Assembly: GCA_040954595.2 (NCBI GenBank)
Contig: CM082588.2
Span: forward strand, 7,192,001-7,256,000
DNA: 64,000 nt
Direction: 5' to 3'
From: Balanoglossus misakiensis
Taxonomy: Eukaryota > Hemichordata
Under the pieces are notes generated by a model. That model ran no database searches. It worked only from the letters and a program-made list of their open reading frames with translations, and was not told where the DNA came from. Shown piece by piece: positions 34,675 to 49,081 of this stretch. The position numbers were made by a program, and so were the translations under genes. The stretch's first letter is position 1, and each line of letters begins with the position of its first letter.

Positions 34675-35920
34675 TCATTCACAACACTCTTTCTTGAACG
34701 CGTCATGTGTCTCGCAAATGACATCGGAGTTGCGGAACTTTTCTTTCATGTCTTGTGCCCTCTTGAAAGCATAGTCGTACCCGTCAAATACATCTGCGAG
34801 GCGTGTATACCAAAGATCGATATCTCTTTCTCTCTCTACGTCAGTGACGCCCACATCGACAGTCACTGCCTTGACCATGTCACTCGAGAAGATCTTGTTC
34901 AGAAACTTCGCCAGGCCTGAGTTTCTGTTGACGAGGACGGGTATGCCCGCTGCAATGGCTTCCAAACCAACCATACCATGCGGCTCGATCGGTGATGGCA
35001 GGAGACATATGTGACTCTGCTGTATATCAACTTTAAGTTGATTCTTTGCTCCATGTGGATACAAGGCATATTGTAGGTGCCCAGTAGTTATATGCGGATG
35101 TATGTATTCACGTGCAGGTTGCAGTTGCTCTTGTTGGATACCAGTGATTCGCCAGACAGGGGGAACAAAATTATCGCTCCCACTTTTGCTTTTGGCTATA
35201 TATTCACTCATGCCACGAGCAGCGAGGTCATATCCCACTAATCCTGAGACGGCATCAACTCTTCCATAGGTGAGGATCTGTGCTTTGCAATCCTTCGACG
35301 GTTTCTCCATTCGAATGTCGAAGAAACTTTCATCTGGTAATGGTAGGAACAGCTCATGTCTGATCGATGACACCAATCTCTTACTATTTTCAAAGTGATC
35401 ATACGCACGTGGTCCAACAGAGAAAACTACATCGGCACTGCTAGCTTCTTCAATTAGTTTTGCCTCCTTTTGCTGGATTCGGGTTGGCGTGAATTCATCA
35501 CTTTGAACCTCGGTGTCTTCTGGGAGAACGTGGTTGAAGAGGATGACCTTCTTTTCTGGGAAGTACTCTTCCTGTATATTCAGTGCGGCACTTGATGTGG
35601 ATGACAGATGACCTATCACAACCCTGACATCTTGGATCTCCCTCAAAGATGGATAGTGGCTTGAATAATATGTAGTCAGCCAGTCAATGGGTGGCGTGGT
35701 TTCAGACGTAGAATCACGATTTCTAGCAGTTGTTGGCAGCATAAGGTTAACCATCTTTGACACTGCATCGTCTTCATCTTCTTTACTTGCCCGAAGAGCC
35801 ATCGCACGTACGTGTCGACCAGTTTCGGCAGCAAGACCAGAAATTAGTCGATGGACAGTTGATATGCTATCAGCTGTCTTAGAGTCCCACCGATCTCCAA
35901 CCACAAGAACAGTACCATCA
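34675..35920 (-). CDS. Gene B last exon: GT4-like glycosyltransferase domain
   Basis: 1246 nt, the same length and phase as in A, opening SDGTVLVVGDRWDSKTADSI after the acceptor TTTGTCCGCAG. The signature SPIEPHGMVGLEAIAAGIPV is intact with EPHG as in A. Changes cluster in the middle (GIQQEQLQPAREYIHPHITT against SIQEEQIKPASAYIRQHITT in A). The C-terminus is ECCE instead of ECCV. The frame is open throughout. Confidence 0.85.
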
Positions 35921-36435
35921 CTGCGGACAAATATAAAATGGGATCTTTACTACATATGGAAGTCACTGGGCCAGAACACATCACGCATCCGACAGCACAA
36001 CATTCCTACAATAATCATGCAAGAACACACCAAACCACGACCAAAAGAGTTAACGCTGGTCATATGCACCTGTCTAAGGTTCGACCCAGAGGTTACAATT
36101 TTGGACGTGACTCGTTGACACAGTGTACAGTGTGTCCACGAGAAAACAGACCTCTGAAACGCGTTTACAAATTTTCTTCACAAACATACATAAACAAAAC
36201 CATGTAGCTTTAGCTGAGCTGCCACAATTACTATCCACCTATTAACAAAGGGTGAATACAGTTTTACTACACAGAACTCACAGGGCATAGCAGTCTCGTG
36301 AAAATACGGAAAAAACATCAGAAGTCTTTTTAGAATAACATTATATCACATATACTCTGATAGAAGGGTTATACCTATGGGCATGTTCACAGAATAGAAA
36401 CGAATATATAAAATATTTGAAAGAAATAGATGTAC

Positions 36436-36520
36436 CTTCTATTGGTTTCAGAATGTGTAGGTGTAGAGGTTTGTCTGGTGAGGTTGTTTATATTTTCCTT
36501 TGCGACATCTTCTTCTTGAT
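36436..36520 (-). CDS. Gene B linker exon
   Basis: 85 nt, acceptor TGCATTGTAG, donor AATAGAAG/GTACAT, phase 1 to 2. It encodes DQEEDVAKENINNLTRQTST followed by the same Thr/Ser-rich end as in A. Confidence 0.75.
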
Positions 36521-36801
36521 CTACAATGCAGAAATCCAAGTGAAAATAAAGTTGTGTGCCTTGTCATGGTTTTTAGAAAACATTAAATTATTAGACCACT
36601 GGACTTAATGTCGTTGGATATTTAATATATATTAAATCTGTTTTAAAGTGGTAATCATGGCTTTTCTGGTAATTGTGATGGTAATCATTTGACAGGAGTT
36701 TAATTCAGGGAAAACATGTTGAATGTACATCCTATACAAGGATTTTCGAAGTTTTAGTAGAGCCTTGATGCATTGTCATTCCAAACTAATAAATCACTCA
36801 C

Positions 36802-38065
36802 CAGTGTACCATATGTCCAGATCTGCAGGACACCATTCCTGTGTGGCACTCCTTGGACAAGTAGCTTTTGGTGGACTTTCCACTTCGCTGATTACAGCGC
36901 ATCGGTCATCGGTGTCTTCAGAACCTGGAAGTAATTCTCCCGGCTTATGTTGTGGACACAGACACTTGACGCAGACGTCGTATTCTAACCTTGGTGCGTA
37001 CGTACTGATAAGCTTCTTTAACTCCTTTTCAACTGTCATTCTCACACTTCTGAGATGCCGTGGTTGTAGTTCTGGTGTGCATTTGGGGTCGATGAAAACG
37101 ACTGCCTTCAGCTCTATATCAGACCCTATTTTACACAGAATGACATGGACCTTCTCTCTCTCGATGAATATACGAGCTCTGTGCTTGCGTAAAACCATTT
37201 TCTGGTTTGGCCACTGCTTCAGGCACCGGACAACAAGTCGGTAGAATAGCCCTTCAGGAAGGAAATTACCCCTGAAATGGAAGTAAATTGGACAGCTGGA
37301 TTTTGTGTCTGCTGGGCAGATGGCTCCATTCTTCCCTTCTGCATCTTCCTTGAGAAGGCTTGGTAGGTAGTATACGGGCCTGCTTCCATGCGAGTCGGGT
37401 ATTTTGCATATGACATCATACTCTTCCAGTGTTTTCAGTAGAACCACCTTGTCTTCTGAGCGGTCATGACGTTTCAGGAGATAATCCACCAGTTCATCCT
37501 GTAATCTGCCTTCATGATCTAACTCATCAATCAGATTGCATATTCGTGGGGGGACATCCAACTCTTCTCTGTAAGTAATTGATTGGGTTATCAATATCTT
37601 GAATAGATTAACCAACCACCCCACATCCAAGATGATGGTGTCCGCGAGTTCTGGTATTGACTTGAAGTGTAGTATTTCCCCAACATCGTGATAGAACCCC
37701 AAAGCTTGGTTTATATCATCTTCTTCCATTTCAAACTTCTTGCCCAGACTTTTTGCTTCATCTAAGGTTATTTTCTCTCTCGCAAGCTGCCTCATTGAAA
37801 GTTCCAAGCGTATCCATTTCGCTGGAACTCTCCCAAGGAAGAAATAGTCCTTTGCAAACTGCTGTATCTTTGTGCGGAGTTGTTCAACGTTTGGATCAAT
37901 AGTAGTGGTCTTGTCTTCTTGCCTTGATTTATTGTCAATGGCAATCATGTCTATAAGATGTTCATTGACGACCTTAGTAGCATGTTTTCTCAGGTAATCC
38001 CTGATTTCTTTAAGACGTTTCTTGGCTTCTACTTCAATGTCTTTGTCATCGTCTGAACCGTCTCC
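36802..38065 (-). CDS. Gene B COR-domain exon
   Basis: 1264 nt, one codon shorter than A because the end is WYTG instead of WYSTG. FFLGRVPAKWIRLELS, TIILDVGWLVNLFKILIT and the Cys/Trp-rich end are present. It is intact and nearly identical to the C copy. Confidence 0.87.
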
Positions 38066-38277
38066 CTGAGAGGGGGATGTATGAAACAGTTACATGTACA
38101 CGCATGCTACGATTCAGAAATTGTAGTAATGGTATTTAACAACAAAAAATCTAATATCAAATCATAGCAGGTGACCATATCAATGCTAATAAAACAATAT
38201 CATTGTATTCGTCATCATAATGCATCAGAAAATGACATATTAACAAATAAGTTGATACATTCCGTGTATCATCCTAC

Positions 38278-38432
38278 CTGCAGTAGTAAGTCTTTCTTCG
38301 TTCCTAGTATAATGACTGGTGGTGCAGGTGTTTTATCCACAATGTCACTTGGTCGAGCATGCGTATGGATTGAATTCATCCAAAAATGCAGGAACTCTAC
38401 AAGAGAAGTCATTGTCAATGACATAATTCTCG
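38278..38432 (-). CDS. Gene B Roc exon with TKKD motif
   Basis: 155 nt, phase 1 to 0, with FLHFWMNSIHTHARPSDIVD and GTKKDLLLQ. The same two in-frame acceptors exist as in A. Confidence 0.75.
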
Positions 38433-38686
38433 CTTCATTAACAGATTATGAAATATTTTATGCCATTCGAACCCAGACATATCAGACCAATACAAGTAGC
38501 AAGCGTGTCCGCGCACATAACCACTAGGCTAAATTCCCGCCCACCTCAATGTTCAAAATATTCACAATATGTGAAAAGCACTTGAACAAGTGTACAATCT
38601 GGAAACCTTCGTTTGAAGTAATTTGCAACAAAAATGCACCATATTATAAAAAAAAGGCGTCGATGTCCCAATTAAAAGCTACGTAC

Positions 38687-38789
38687 CCTTAACAGTCCAT
38701 CCATCTTCAATTTTGGTTGACATGATGTCGTCCAGAGATTTGGTAAGGTCGGTGACAAGAATATAAATAACTCTTGAGGCAAGGAACAC
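38687..38789 (-). CDS. Gene B Roc exon, VFLASRVIYILVTDL segment
   Basis: 103 nt, phase 0 to 1. The acceptor is again fed by a (CT)n tract (plus-strand GA repeat 38791-38820), here extended by a poly-C run. Confidence 0.8.
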
Positions 38790-38794
38790 CTGTG

Positions 38795-38831
<37 letters not shown>

Positions 38832-39011
38832 ATTCAGCCTATACTACCCGTTGCAAAAGTACACACAAATCGTCGTATGCGTATTCAAATCTTTGCATAG
38901 GCAATGGTGTCCGCCAGCTAAGGATTAGTAAAAGATTTGAAGTATCGTTAAATTTGCTAAAAGGTGGCAGCTCATGAACCAAAAAGAGTGTATTTGGTAG
39001 TATACACAAAC

Positions 39012-39298
39012 CTGATGAGTTATATAATAGACATTCTGTCCCGCGTAATCCCACAAACTGAAGTACATGTCGGGTTTATCAACATCGCTAACTTCTTCCA
39101 AGCGACGTATCAACCGATCCTGAACATCATCAGTTTGTTCTTCTTCCAGTTTTAAATCATCAAGTAAGGCTTTGACTTGAGCTGAATCCTCGTAGTCTGA
39201 AATGCTTGAACTCTTCTTGATTCCAACGACAAGAACATCTGCAAGCATCTCCTTGGTTTTTTCGACAGATCTTTTGCCTTGGTATTTGGTGACATATT
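39012..39298 (-). CDS. Gene B Roc exon with DYAGQ motif
   Basis: 287 nt, phase 1 to 0. This is the most divergent copy of the exon: VGIKKSSSISDYEDSAQVKA and LEEEQTDDVQDRLIRR, against the similar versions in A and C. DYAGQ is intact. Confidence 0.85.
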
Positions 39299-39537
39299 CT
39301 AATGAAAAGGTAGAAAACCGCCAATCCTAATAGTTTAAACGAAATCAATGCAGTACCTGTGTGTACAGCCCAATTGGCTAATATTTTCGCCTATTTTCAC
39401 TGCTTTGTTTTCTGTATTAATTGCAGGTCCTGATTTGAGTTTGAATCATAAATTGAAATTGTTATCTACGTCACTCACTTATCTATGTCACATAATTTAA
39501 GGAAACAACATTTATAACAAACAAAATATTCAAATAC

Positions 39538-39745
39538 CCTTAATTATCCATTCAGTGATGTCTATGTTGTAGATATCAGCTCCATCAGTACTTTTATGTT
39601 TTTCTTCGTAAGGCTCGTTGAATAGACTGCGTTTAGTAGATGTCTTCCCTGCACCAAAGGCACCAACCAACATGATACGGCCTCGATATATATTTTTCAT
39701 GGTATCTGAACTTTGTAATGCATTGTGCAAGCGTCTGCCGAAATA
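39538..39745 (-). CDS. Gene B Roc P-loop exon
   Basis: 208 nt, entry phase 0 after GATATTAG. It starts TAT TTC GGC AGA CGC (Y F G R R), against K F S S S in A. GAFGAGKTS is intact. Confidence 0.82.
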
Positions 39746-39921
39746 CTAATATCAAAGATAGTAAACAGTAAGAGAACAAGATTCTACTACCGTGTAATTA
39801 CTACTACATCATGATCATCATGATCATCATTATGATCATGATGATGATGATGATCATCATCATCATCATGATCATCATCAATCAGAAGAAAAAATCATAG
39901 TTTAATGTGTACAAGTAATAA

Positions 39922-40458
39922 TGTCACGACTGAGTTTTAACGCTCATAGATCTTTTCTATGATTACGTAAGAAGTCATTCACTTGTATGGTTTTAGTCCA
40001 GTATTGAAATAGGTACTTGACCCAGAGTAAACAAGATTGTGTAATTGATACATGTCAGAACGAGATAGAGATAGAGATAGAGATATCACGCGCTAAGATG
40101 TCGTGTTCCCTTATGACTTAATACTTGACTAACGTTTTAATAAGGTGTGGTGAAATTTGAGATCACACCATTATTATCACCGGAGATCCGTGATGGGAGT
40201 CAACGAGCATGGAACGAGTCGTGTAATTCTTACGTGAGACCAGTAATAAACCAGAACTTTGTGTTACTCGGAAAACTTGTTGTAAGTCTCTGTCTACGAA
40301 AGGTTTACGATCTGCCGGGTACGTCTCTCAGACTCTATGAATATGTTGGGTGGAGAAGGAGATGGAGAGAAGTTACGCCGTCAGCCTTCGGACGTGGCTG
40401 AATCCCACAGAAGCGTCCGAAGGAGGTAAACGTCCTAAGGACGGCCGGCCGCGTAACA
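39922..40458. mobile_element. Solo-LTR-like insertion (B copy)
   Basis: 537 bp starting TGTCACGACTG and ending GCCGCGTAACA, the TG..CA form of an LTR. An internal AATAAA lies near 40246. An identical-length copy sits at 63205-63741 in C and none in A. No clear 5-bp duplication is seen because adjacent satellite sequence was also lost. It lies in the intron between the P-loop exon and the array. The ORF at 40147-40401 is not a gene. Confidence 0.5.
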
Positions 40459-40572
40459 CATTCCACGTACTAACAAAGTAGTAAATATACAAATATAGAT
40501 AAAAACTAGATATATACTTACCCTCTGGATTTTGTAGAGGCAAAGTCAAACACAGGTAGGTACAACAACAAA

Positions 40573-40636
<64 letters not shown>

Positions 40637-40904
40637 ATTTACGGTAGTGTTAAACATGTGATACCTCTATAAAGTTAATATTTATACCAGTAATAAATCA
40701 AACTATGATGTTTTTCTTTTAATTAAAGTATATTTACACACTACATGTCTTAAGTTAACTTTGGATGTTTACTTATAACATTCCACGCACAAGCAAAGTA
40801 GTAAATATACAAATATAGATAAAAACTAGATATGTACGTACGCCCTGGATTTTGTAGAGGCAAAATCAAACATCGGTAGGTACAACAACAGAGAGAGAGA
40901 GAGA

Positions 40905-41030
40905 TACAGATACATACGTGTAAAATTTTGAACTAGTTTTTTTTCCTATTGATTTGTACATGGTATTCTTTTGATGTACACTTTTGCAGTTATGAAACCT
41001 TTTGCAATCATATTTTAATAAAAGAAAAAA
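40905..41030. repeat. Foreign insert in two array units (first copy)
   Basis: After a short GA tract this unit contains about 125 bp not found in ordinary units. It includes TTGATGTACACTTTTGCAG and ends in a TTTTAATAAAAGAAAAAAA tail. The same insert occurs at 41940-42070, 1.03 kb away. The poly-A-like end suggests a retroposed piece that was then co-duplicated with neighbouring units. Confidence 0.6.
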
Positions 41031-41247
41031 AGTTAATATTTATACAAGTATTAAATCCAACTATGATGTTTTTCTTCTAATTTAAGTATATTTACACACT
41101 ACTTGTCTTAAGTTAACTTTGGATGTTTACTTATAACATTCCACGTACAAGCAAAGTAGTAAATATACAAATATAGATAAAAACTAGATATGTACTTACC
41201 GGCTGGATTTTGTAGAAGCAAAGTCAAACACCGGTAGGTACAACAAC

Positions 41248-41338
<91 letters not shown>

Positions 41339-41591
41339 ATTTACGCTAGTGTTAAACATGTGATACCTTCATAAAGGTAATATTTATAAAAGTAATCAAT
41401 TAAACTACGATGTTTTTCTTCTAATTTTAGTATATTTACACACTACATGTCTGAAGTTAACTTTGGATGTTTACTTATAACATTCCACGTAAAAGCAAAG
41501 TAGTAAATATACAAATATAGATAAGAACTAGATATATACTTACCAACTGGATTTTGTAGAAGCAAGGTCAAACACCGGTAGGTACAACAAC

Positions 41592-41672
<81 letters not shown>

Positions 41673-42286
41673 ATTTAAGGTAGTGTTAAACATGTGATAC
41701 CTCTATAAAGTTAATATTTATACCAGTAATAAATCAAACTATGATGTTTTTCTTTTAATTAAAGTATATTTACACACTACATGTCTTAAGTTAACTTTGG
41801 ATGTTTACTTATAACATTCCACGCACAAGCAAAGTAGTAAATATACAAATATAGATAAAAACTAGATATGTACGTACGCCCTGGATTTTGTAGAGGCAAA
41901 ATCAAACATCGGTAGGTACAACAACAGAGAGAGAGAGAGATACAGATACATACGTGTAAAATTTTGAACTAGTTTTTTTTTCCTATTGATTTGTACATGG
42001 TATTCTTTTGATGTACACTTTTGCAGTTATGAAACCTTTTGCAATCATATTTTAATAAAAGAAAAAAAAAGTTAATATTTATACAAGTATTAAATCCAAC
42101 TATGATGTTTTTCTTCTAATTTAAGTATATTTACACACTACTTGTCTTAAGTTAACTTTGGATGTTTACTAATAACATTCCACGTAAAAGCAAAATAGTA
42201 AATATACAAATATAGATAAGAACTAGATATATACTTACCGCCTGGATTTTGTAGAGACAAATTCAAACACCGGTAGGTACAACAAC

Positions 42287-42433
<147 letters not shown>

Positions 42434-42703
42434 ATTTACGCTAGTGTTAAACGTGTGATACCTTCATAAACTTAATATTTATACAAGTAATAAATCAAAC
42501 TATGATGTTTTTCATCTAATTTAAGTATATTTACACACTACATGTCAAAAGTTAACTTTGGATGTTTACTTATAATATTCCACGTAAAAGCAAAATAGTA
42601 AATATACATGTATAAACAAGAACTAGATATATACATACCGCCTGGATTTTGTAGAGACATAGTCAAACGCCGGTAGTAACAACAACAAAGGCAGAGAGAG
42701 AGG

Positions 42704-42775
<72 letters not shown>

Positions 42776-43028
42776 ATTTACGGTATTGTTAAACATGTGA
42801 TACCTCCATAAAGTTAATATTTATACAAGTAATAAATCAAACTATGATGTTTTTCTGGTAATTTTAGTATATTTACACACTACATGTCAAAAGTTAACTT
42901 TGGATGTTTACTAATAACATTCCACGTAAAAGCAAAATAGTAAATATACAAATATAGATAAGAACTAGATATGTACATACCAACTGGATTTTGTAGAAGC
43001 AAAGTCAAACACCGGTAGGTACAACAAC

Positions 43029-43123
<95 letters not shown>

Positions 43124-43382
43124 ATTTAAGGTAGTGTTAAACATGTGATACCTTCATAAAGTTAATATTTATACAAGTAATAAATCAAACTATAATGTTT
43201 TTCATCTAATTTAAGTATATTTACACACTACATGTCTGAAGTTAACTTTGGATGTTTACTTATAACATTCCACGTAAAAGCAAAGTAGTAAATATACAAA
43301 TATAGATAAGAACTAGATATATACTTACCACCTGGATTTTGTAGAAGCAAGGTCAAACACCGGTAGGTACAACAACAAAGGC

Positions 43383-43479
<97 letters not shown>

Positions 43480-44041
43480 ATTTAAGGTAGTGTTAAACAT
43501 GTGATACCTTCATAAAGTTAATATTTATACAAGTAATAAATCAAACTATAATGTTTTTCATCTAATTTAAGTATATTTACACACTACATGTCTTAAGTTA
43601 ACTTTGGATGTTTACTTATAACATTCCACGTACAAGCAAAGTAGTAAATATACAAATATAGATAAAAACTAGATATGTACTTACCGGCTGGATTTTGTAG
43701 AAGCAAAGTCAAACGCGGGTGGGTATAACAACAAAGTCAGAGAGAGAAAGAGAGAGAGGGGGGGGGGAATTTACAGTAGAGTTAAACATGTGATACCTTA
43801 ACATAAAGTTAATATTTATGCATTGTCAAGTAATAAATCAAACTATGATGTTTTTCATCTAATTTTAAGTATATTTACACACTACATGTCTAAAGTTAAC
43901 TTTGGATGTTTACTTACAACATTCCACGTACTAGCAAAGTAGTAAATATACATATATAGACAAGAACTAGATATATACTTACGATCTGGAATTTGTAGAG
44001 GCAAAGTCAAACACAGATAGGTACAACAACAAAATCAGAGA

Positions 44042-44084
<43 letters not shown>

Positions 44085-44349
44085 AATTACAGTAGTGTTT
44101 AAACATGCGATACCTTAACATAAAGTTAATATTTATGCATTGTCAAGTAATTAATCAAACTATGATGTTTTTCATCTAATTTAAGTATATTTACACACTA
44201 CATGTCTAAAGTTAACTTTGGATGTTTACTTACAACATTCCACGTACTAGCAAAGTAGTAAATATACATATATAGACAAGAACTAGATATATACTTACCG
44301 CCTGGATTTTGTAGAGACAAAGTCAAACACAGATAGGTAAAACAACAAA

Positions 44350-44505
<156 letters not shown>

Positions 44506-44762
44506 ATTTGCGGTAGTGTTTAACATGTGATACCTTCATAAAGTTAATATTTATACAAGTAATAAATCAAACTACGATGTTTTTCTTCTAATTTTAGTAT
44601 ATTTACACACTACATGTCTGGAGTGAACTTTTGATGTTTACTTATAACATTCCACGTACAAGCAAAGTAGTAAATATACAAATATAGATACAAACTAGAT
44701 ATATACTTACATACTGGATTTTGTAGAGGCAAAGTCAAACACAGGTAGGTACAACAACAAAA

Positions 44763-44827
<65 letters not shown>

Positions 44828-45086
44828 ATTTACTGTAGTGTTTAATATGTGATACCTTCATAAAGTTAATATTTATACAAGTAATAAATCAAACTACGAT
44901 GTTTTTCTGCTTTTTCAATTGTATTTACACACTACATGTATTAATTAAGTTTAACTTTGGATGTTTACTTATAACATTCCACGTACAAGCAAAGTAGCAA
45001 ATATACAAATATAGATAAAAACTAGATATATACTTACCGGCTGGATTTTGTAGAGGCACAGTCAAACAACCGGTAGGTACAACAAC

Positions 45087-45155
<69 letters not shown>

Positions 45156-45727
45156 CAGAGACAGACAGACGGACAGACAGACAGACAAAGAGAGAGAGAG
45201 AGAGATCATTTGCGGTAGTGTTTAACATGTGATACTTTCATAAAGTTAATATTTATACAAGTAATAAATCAAACTACGATGTTTTTCTGCTTTTTCAATT
45301 GTATTTACACACTACAAGTTAACTTTGGATGTTTACTTATAAATTCCACGTACAAGCAAAGTAGCAAATATACAAATATAGATACAAACTAGATATATAC
45401 TTACATCCTGGATTTGTAGAAGCAAAGTCAAACACCGGTAGGTACAACAACAAAGGCAGAGAGAGAGAGAGAACATTTACGCTAGTGTTAAACATGTGAT
45501 ACCTTCGTATAGTTAATATTTATACAAGTAATATATCAAACTACGATGTTTTTCTTCTAATTTAAGTATATTTACACACTACATGTCTGGAGTGAACTTT
45601 TGATGTTTACTTATAACATTCCACGTACTAGCTAAGTAGTAAATATACAAATATAGATAAAAACTAGATATATACTTACATACTGGATTTTGTAGAGGCA
45701 AAGTCAAACACCGGTAGGTACAACAAC

Positions 45728-45790
<63 letters not shown>

Positions 45791-45809
45791 CAGACAGACA
45801 GACAGACAA

Positions 45810-45845
<36 letters not shown>

Positions 45846-46110
45846 TCATTTGCGGTAGTGTTTAACATGTGATACCTTCATAAAGTTAATATTTATACAA
45901 GTAATAAATCAAACTACGATGTTTTTCTTCTAATTTAAGTATATTTACACACTATTTGTCTTAAGTTAACTTTGGATGTTTACTTATAACATTCCACGTA
46001 CAAACAAAGTAGTAAATATACAAATATAGTTACAAACTAGATATATACTTACATACTGGATTTTGTAGAGGCAAAGTCAAACACAGGTAGGTACAACAAC
46101 AAAAATCAGA

Positions 46111-46154
<44 letters not shown>

Positions 46155-46439
46155 GAGAGAGGGAGAGACAGAGAGAGATCATTTACTGTAGTGTTTAATA
46201 TGTGTTACCTTCATAAAGTTAATATTTATACAAGTAATAAATCAAACTACGATGTTTTTTCTGCTTTTCAATTGTATTTACACACTACATGTTTAATTAA
46301 GTTAACTTTGGATGCTTACTTATAACATTCCACGTACAAGCAAAGTAGCAAATATACAAATATAGATAAAAACTAGATATATACTTACCGGCTGGATTTT
46401 GTAGAGGCACAGTCAAACACAGATATGTACAACAACAAA

Positions 46440-46515
<76 letters not shown>

Positions 46516-46532
46516 GAGAGAGATAGAGAGAG

Positions 46533-46563
<31 letters not shown>

Positions 46564-47653
46564 GATCATTTATGGTAGTGTTAAACATGTGATACCTTCA
46601 TAAAGTTAATATTTATACAAGTAATAAATCAAACTACGATGTTTTTCTTATAATTTTAGTATATTTACACACTACATGTCTGGAGTGAACTTTGGATGTT
46701 TACTTATAACATTCCACGTACAAGCAAAGTAGTACATATACAAATATAGATACAAACTAGATATATACTTACATCCTGGATTTTGTAGAAGCAAAGTCAA
46801 ACACCGGTAGGTAAAACAACAAAGGCAGAGAGAGAGAGAGAGAGAACATTTACGCTAGTGTTAAACATGTGATACCTTCGTATAGTTTAATATTTATACA
46901 AGTAATAAATCAAACTAGATGTTTTCTTCTAATTTTAGGTATATTTACACACTACATGTCTGGAGTGAACTTTGGATGTTTACTTATAACATTCCACGTA
47001 CAAGCAAAGTAGTAAATATACAAATATAGATACAAACTAGATATATACTTACATCCTGGATTTTGTAGAAGCAAAGTCAAACACCGGTAGGTAAAACAAC
47101 AAAGGCAGAGAGAGAGAGAAACATTTACGCTAGTGTTAAACATGTGATACCTTCGTATAGTTAATATTTAAACAAGTAATAAATCAAACTACGATGTTTT
47201 TCTTCTAATTTTAGTATATTTACACACTACATGTCTGGAGTGGAACTTTGGATGTTTACTTATAACATTCCACGTACAAGCAAAGTAGTAAATATACAAA
47301 TATAGATACAAACTAGATATATACTTACATCCTGGATTTTGTAGAAGCAAAGTCAAACACCGGTAGGTACAACAACAAAGGCAGAGAGAGAGAGAGAGAA
47401 CATTTACGCTAGTGTTAAACATGTGATACCTTCGTATAGTTATATTTATACAAGTAATATATCAAACTACGATGTTTTTCTTCTAATTTAAGTATATTTA
47501 CACACTACATGTCTGGAGTGAACTTTTGATGTTTACTTATAACATTCCACGTACTAGCCAAGTAGTAAATATACAAATATAGATAAAAACTAGATATATA
47601 CTTACATACTGGATTTTGTAGAGGCAAAGTCAAACACCGGTAGGTACAACAAC

Positions 47654-47704
<51 letters not shown>

Positions 47705-48014
47705 CAGAGACAGACAGACAGACAAAGAGAGAGAGAGAGAGAGAGAGATCATTTGCGGTAGTGTTAACATGTGATACCTTCATAAAGTTAATATTTATAC
47801 AAGTAATAAATCAAACTACGATGTTTTTCTTCTAATTTATGTATATTTACACACTACTTGTCTTAAGTTAACTTTGGATGTTACTTATAACATTCCACGT
47901 ACAAACAAAGTAGTAAATATACAAATATAGATACAAACTAGATATATACTTACATACTGGATTTTGTAGAGGCAAAGTCAAACACAGGTAGGTACAACAA
48001 CAAAATCAGAGAGA

Positions 48015-48053
<39 letters not shown>

Positions 48054-49046
48054 TGAGAGAGAGGGAGAGAGAGAGAGATCATTTACTGTAGTGTTTAATA
48101 TGTGATACCTTCATAAAGTTAATATTTATACAAGTAATAAATCAAACTACGATGTTTTTTCTGCTTTTTCAATTGTATTTACACACTACATGTATTAATT
48201 AAGTTAACTTTGGATGTTTACTTATAACATTCCACGTACAAGCAAAGTAGCAAATATACAAATATAGATAAAAACTAGATATAGACTTACCGGCTGGATT
48301 TTGTAGAGGCACAGTCAAACACAGATATGTACAACAACAAAATCAGAGAGAGAGAGAGAGAGACAGACACAGAGAGAGAGAGAGAGATAGAGAGAGAGAG
48401 AAAGAAAGAAAGAGAGAGAGAGAGAAGAGATCATTTATGGTAGTGTTAAACATGTGATACCTTCATAAAGTTAATATTTATACAAGTAAGAAATCAAACT
48501 ACGATGTTTTCTTCTAATTTTAGTATATTTACACACTACATGTCTGGAGTGAACTTTGATGTTTACTTATAAACATTCCACGTACAAGCAAAGTAGTAAA
48601 TATACAAATATAGATACAAACTAGATATATACTTACATCCTGGATTTTGTAGAAGCAAAGTCAAACACCGGTAGGTACAACAACAAAGGCAGAGAGAGAG
48701 AGAGAACATTTACGCTAGTGTTAAACATGTGATACCTTCGTATAGTTAATATTTATACAAGTAATATATCAAACTACGATGTTTTTCTTCTAATTTAAGT
48801 ATATTTACACACTACATGTCTGGAGTGAACTTTTGATGTTTACTTATAACATTCCACGTACTAGCCAAGTAGTAAATATACAAATATAGATAAAAACTAG
48901 ATATATACTTACATACTGGATTTTGTAGAGGCAAAGTCAAACGCCGGTAGGTACAACAACAAAGGCAGAGAGAGAGAGAGAGAGAGAGAAAGAGACAGAG
49001 ACAGACAGACAGACAGACAGACAAAGAGAGAGAGAGAGACAGAGAC

Positions 49047-49081
<35 letters not shown>

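Noticed and set aside
40147-40401. 84-codon ORF in the solo-LTR-like insertion
   Set aside because: Lies inside an LTR-like sequence with no known domain; in the C copy small differences change it. Treated as chance.
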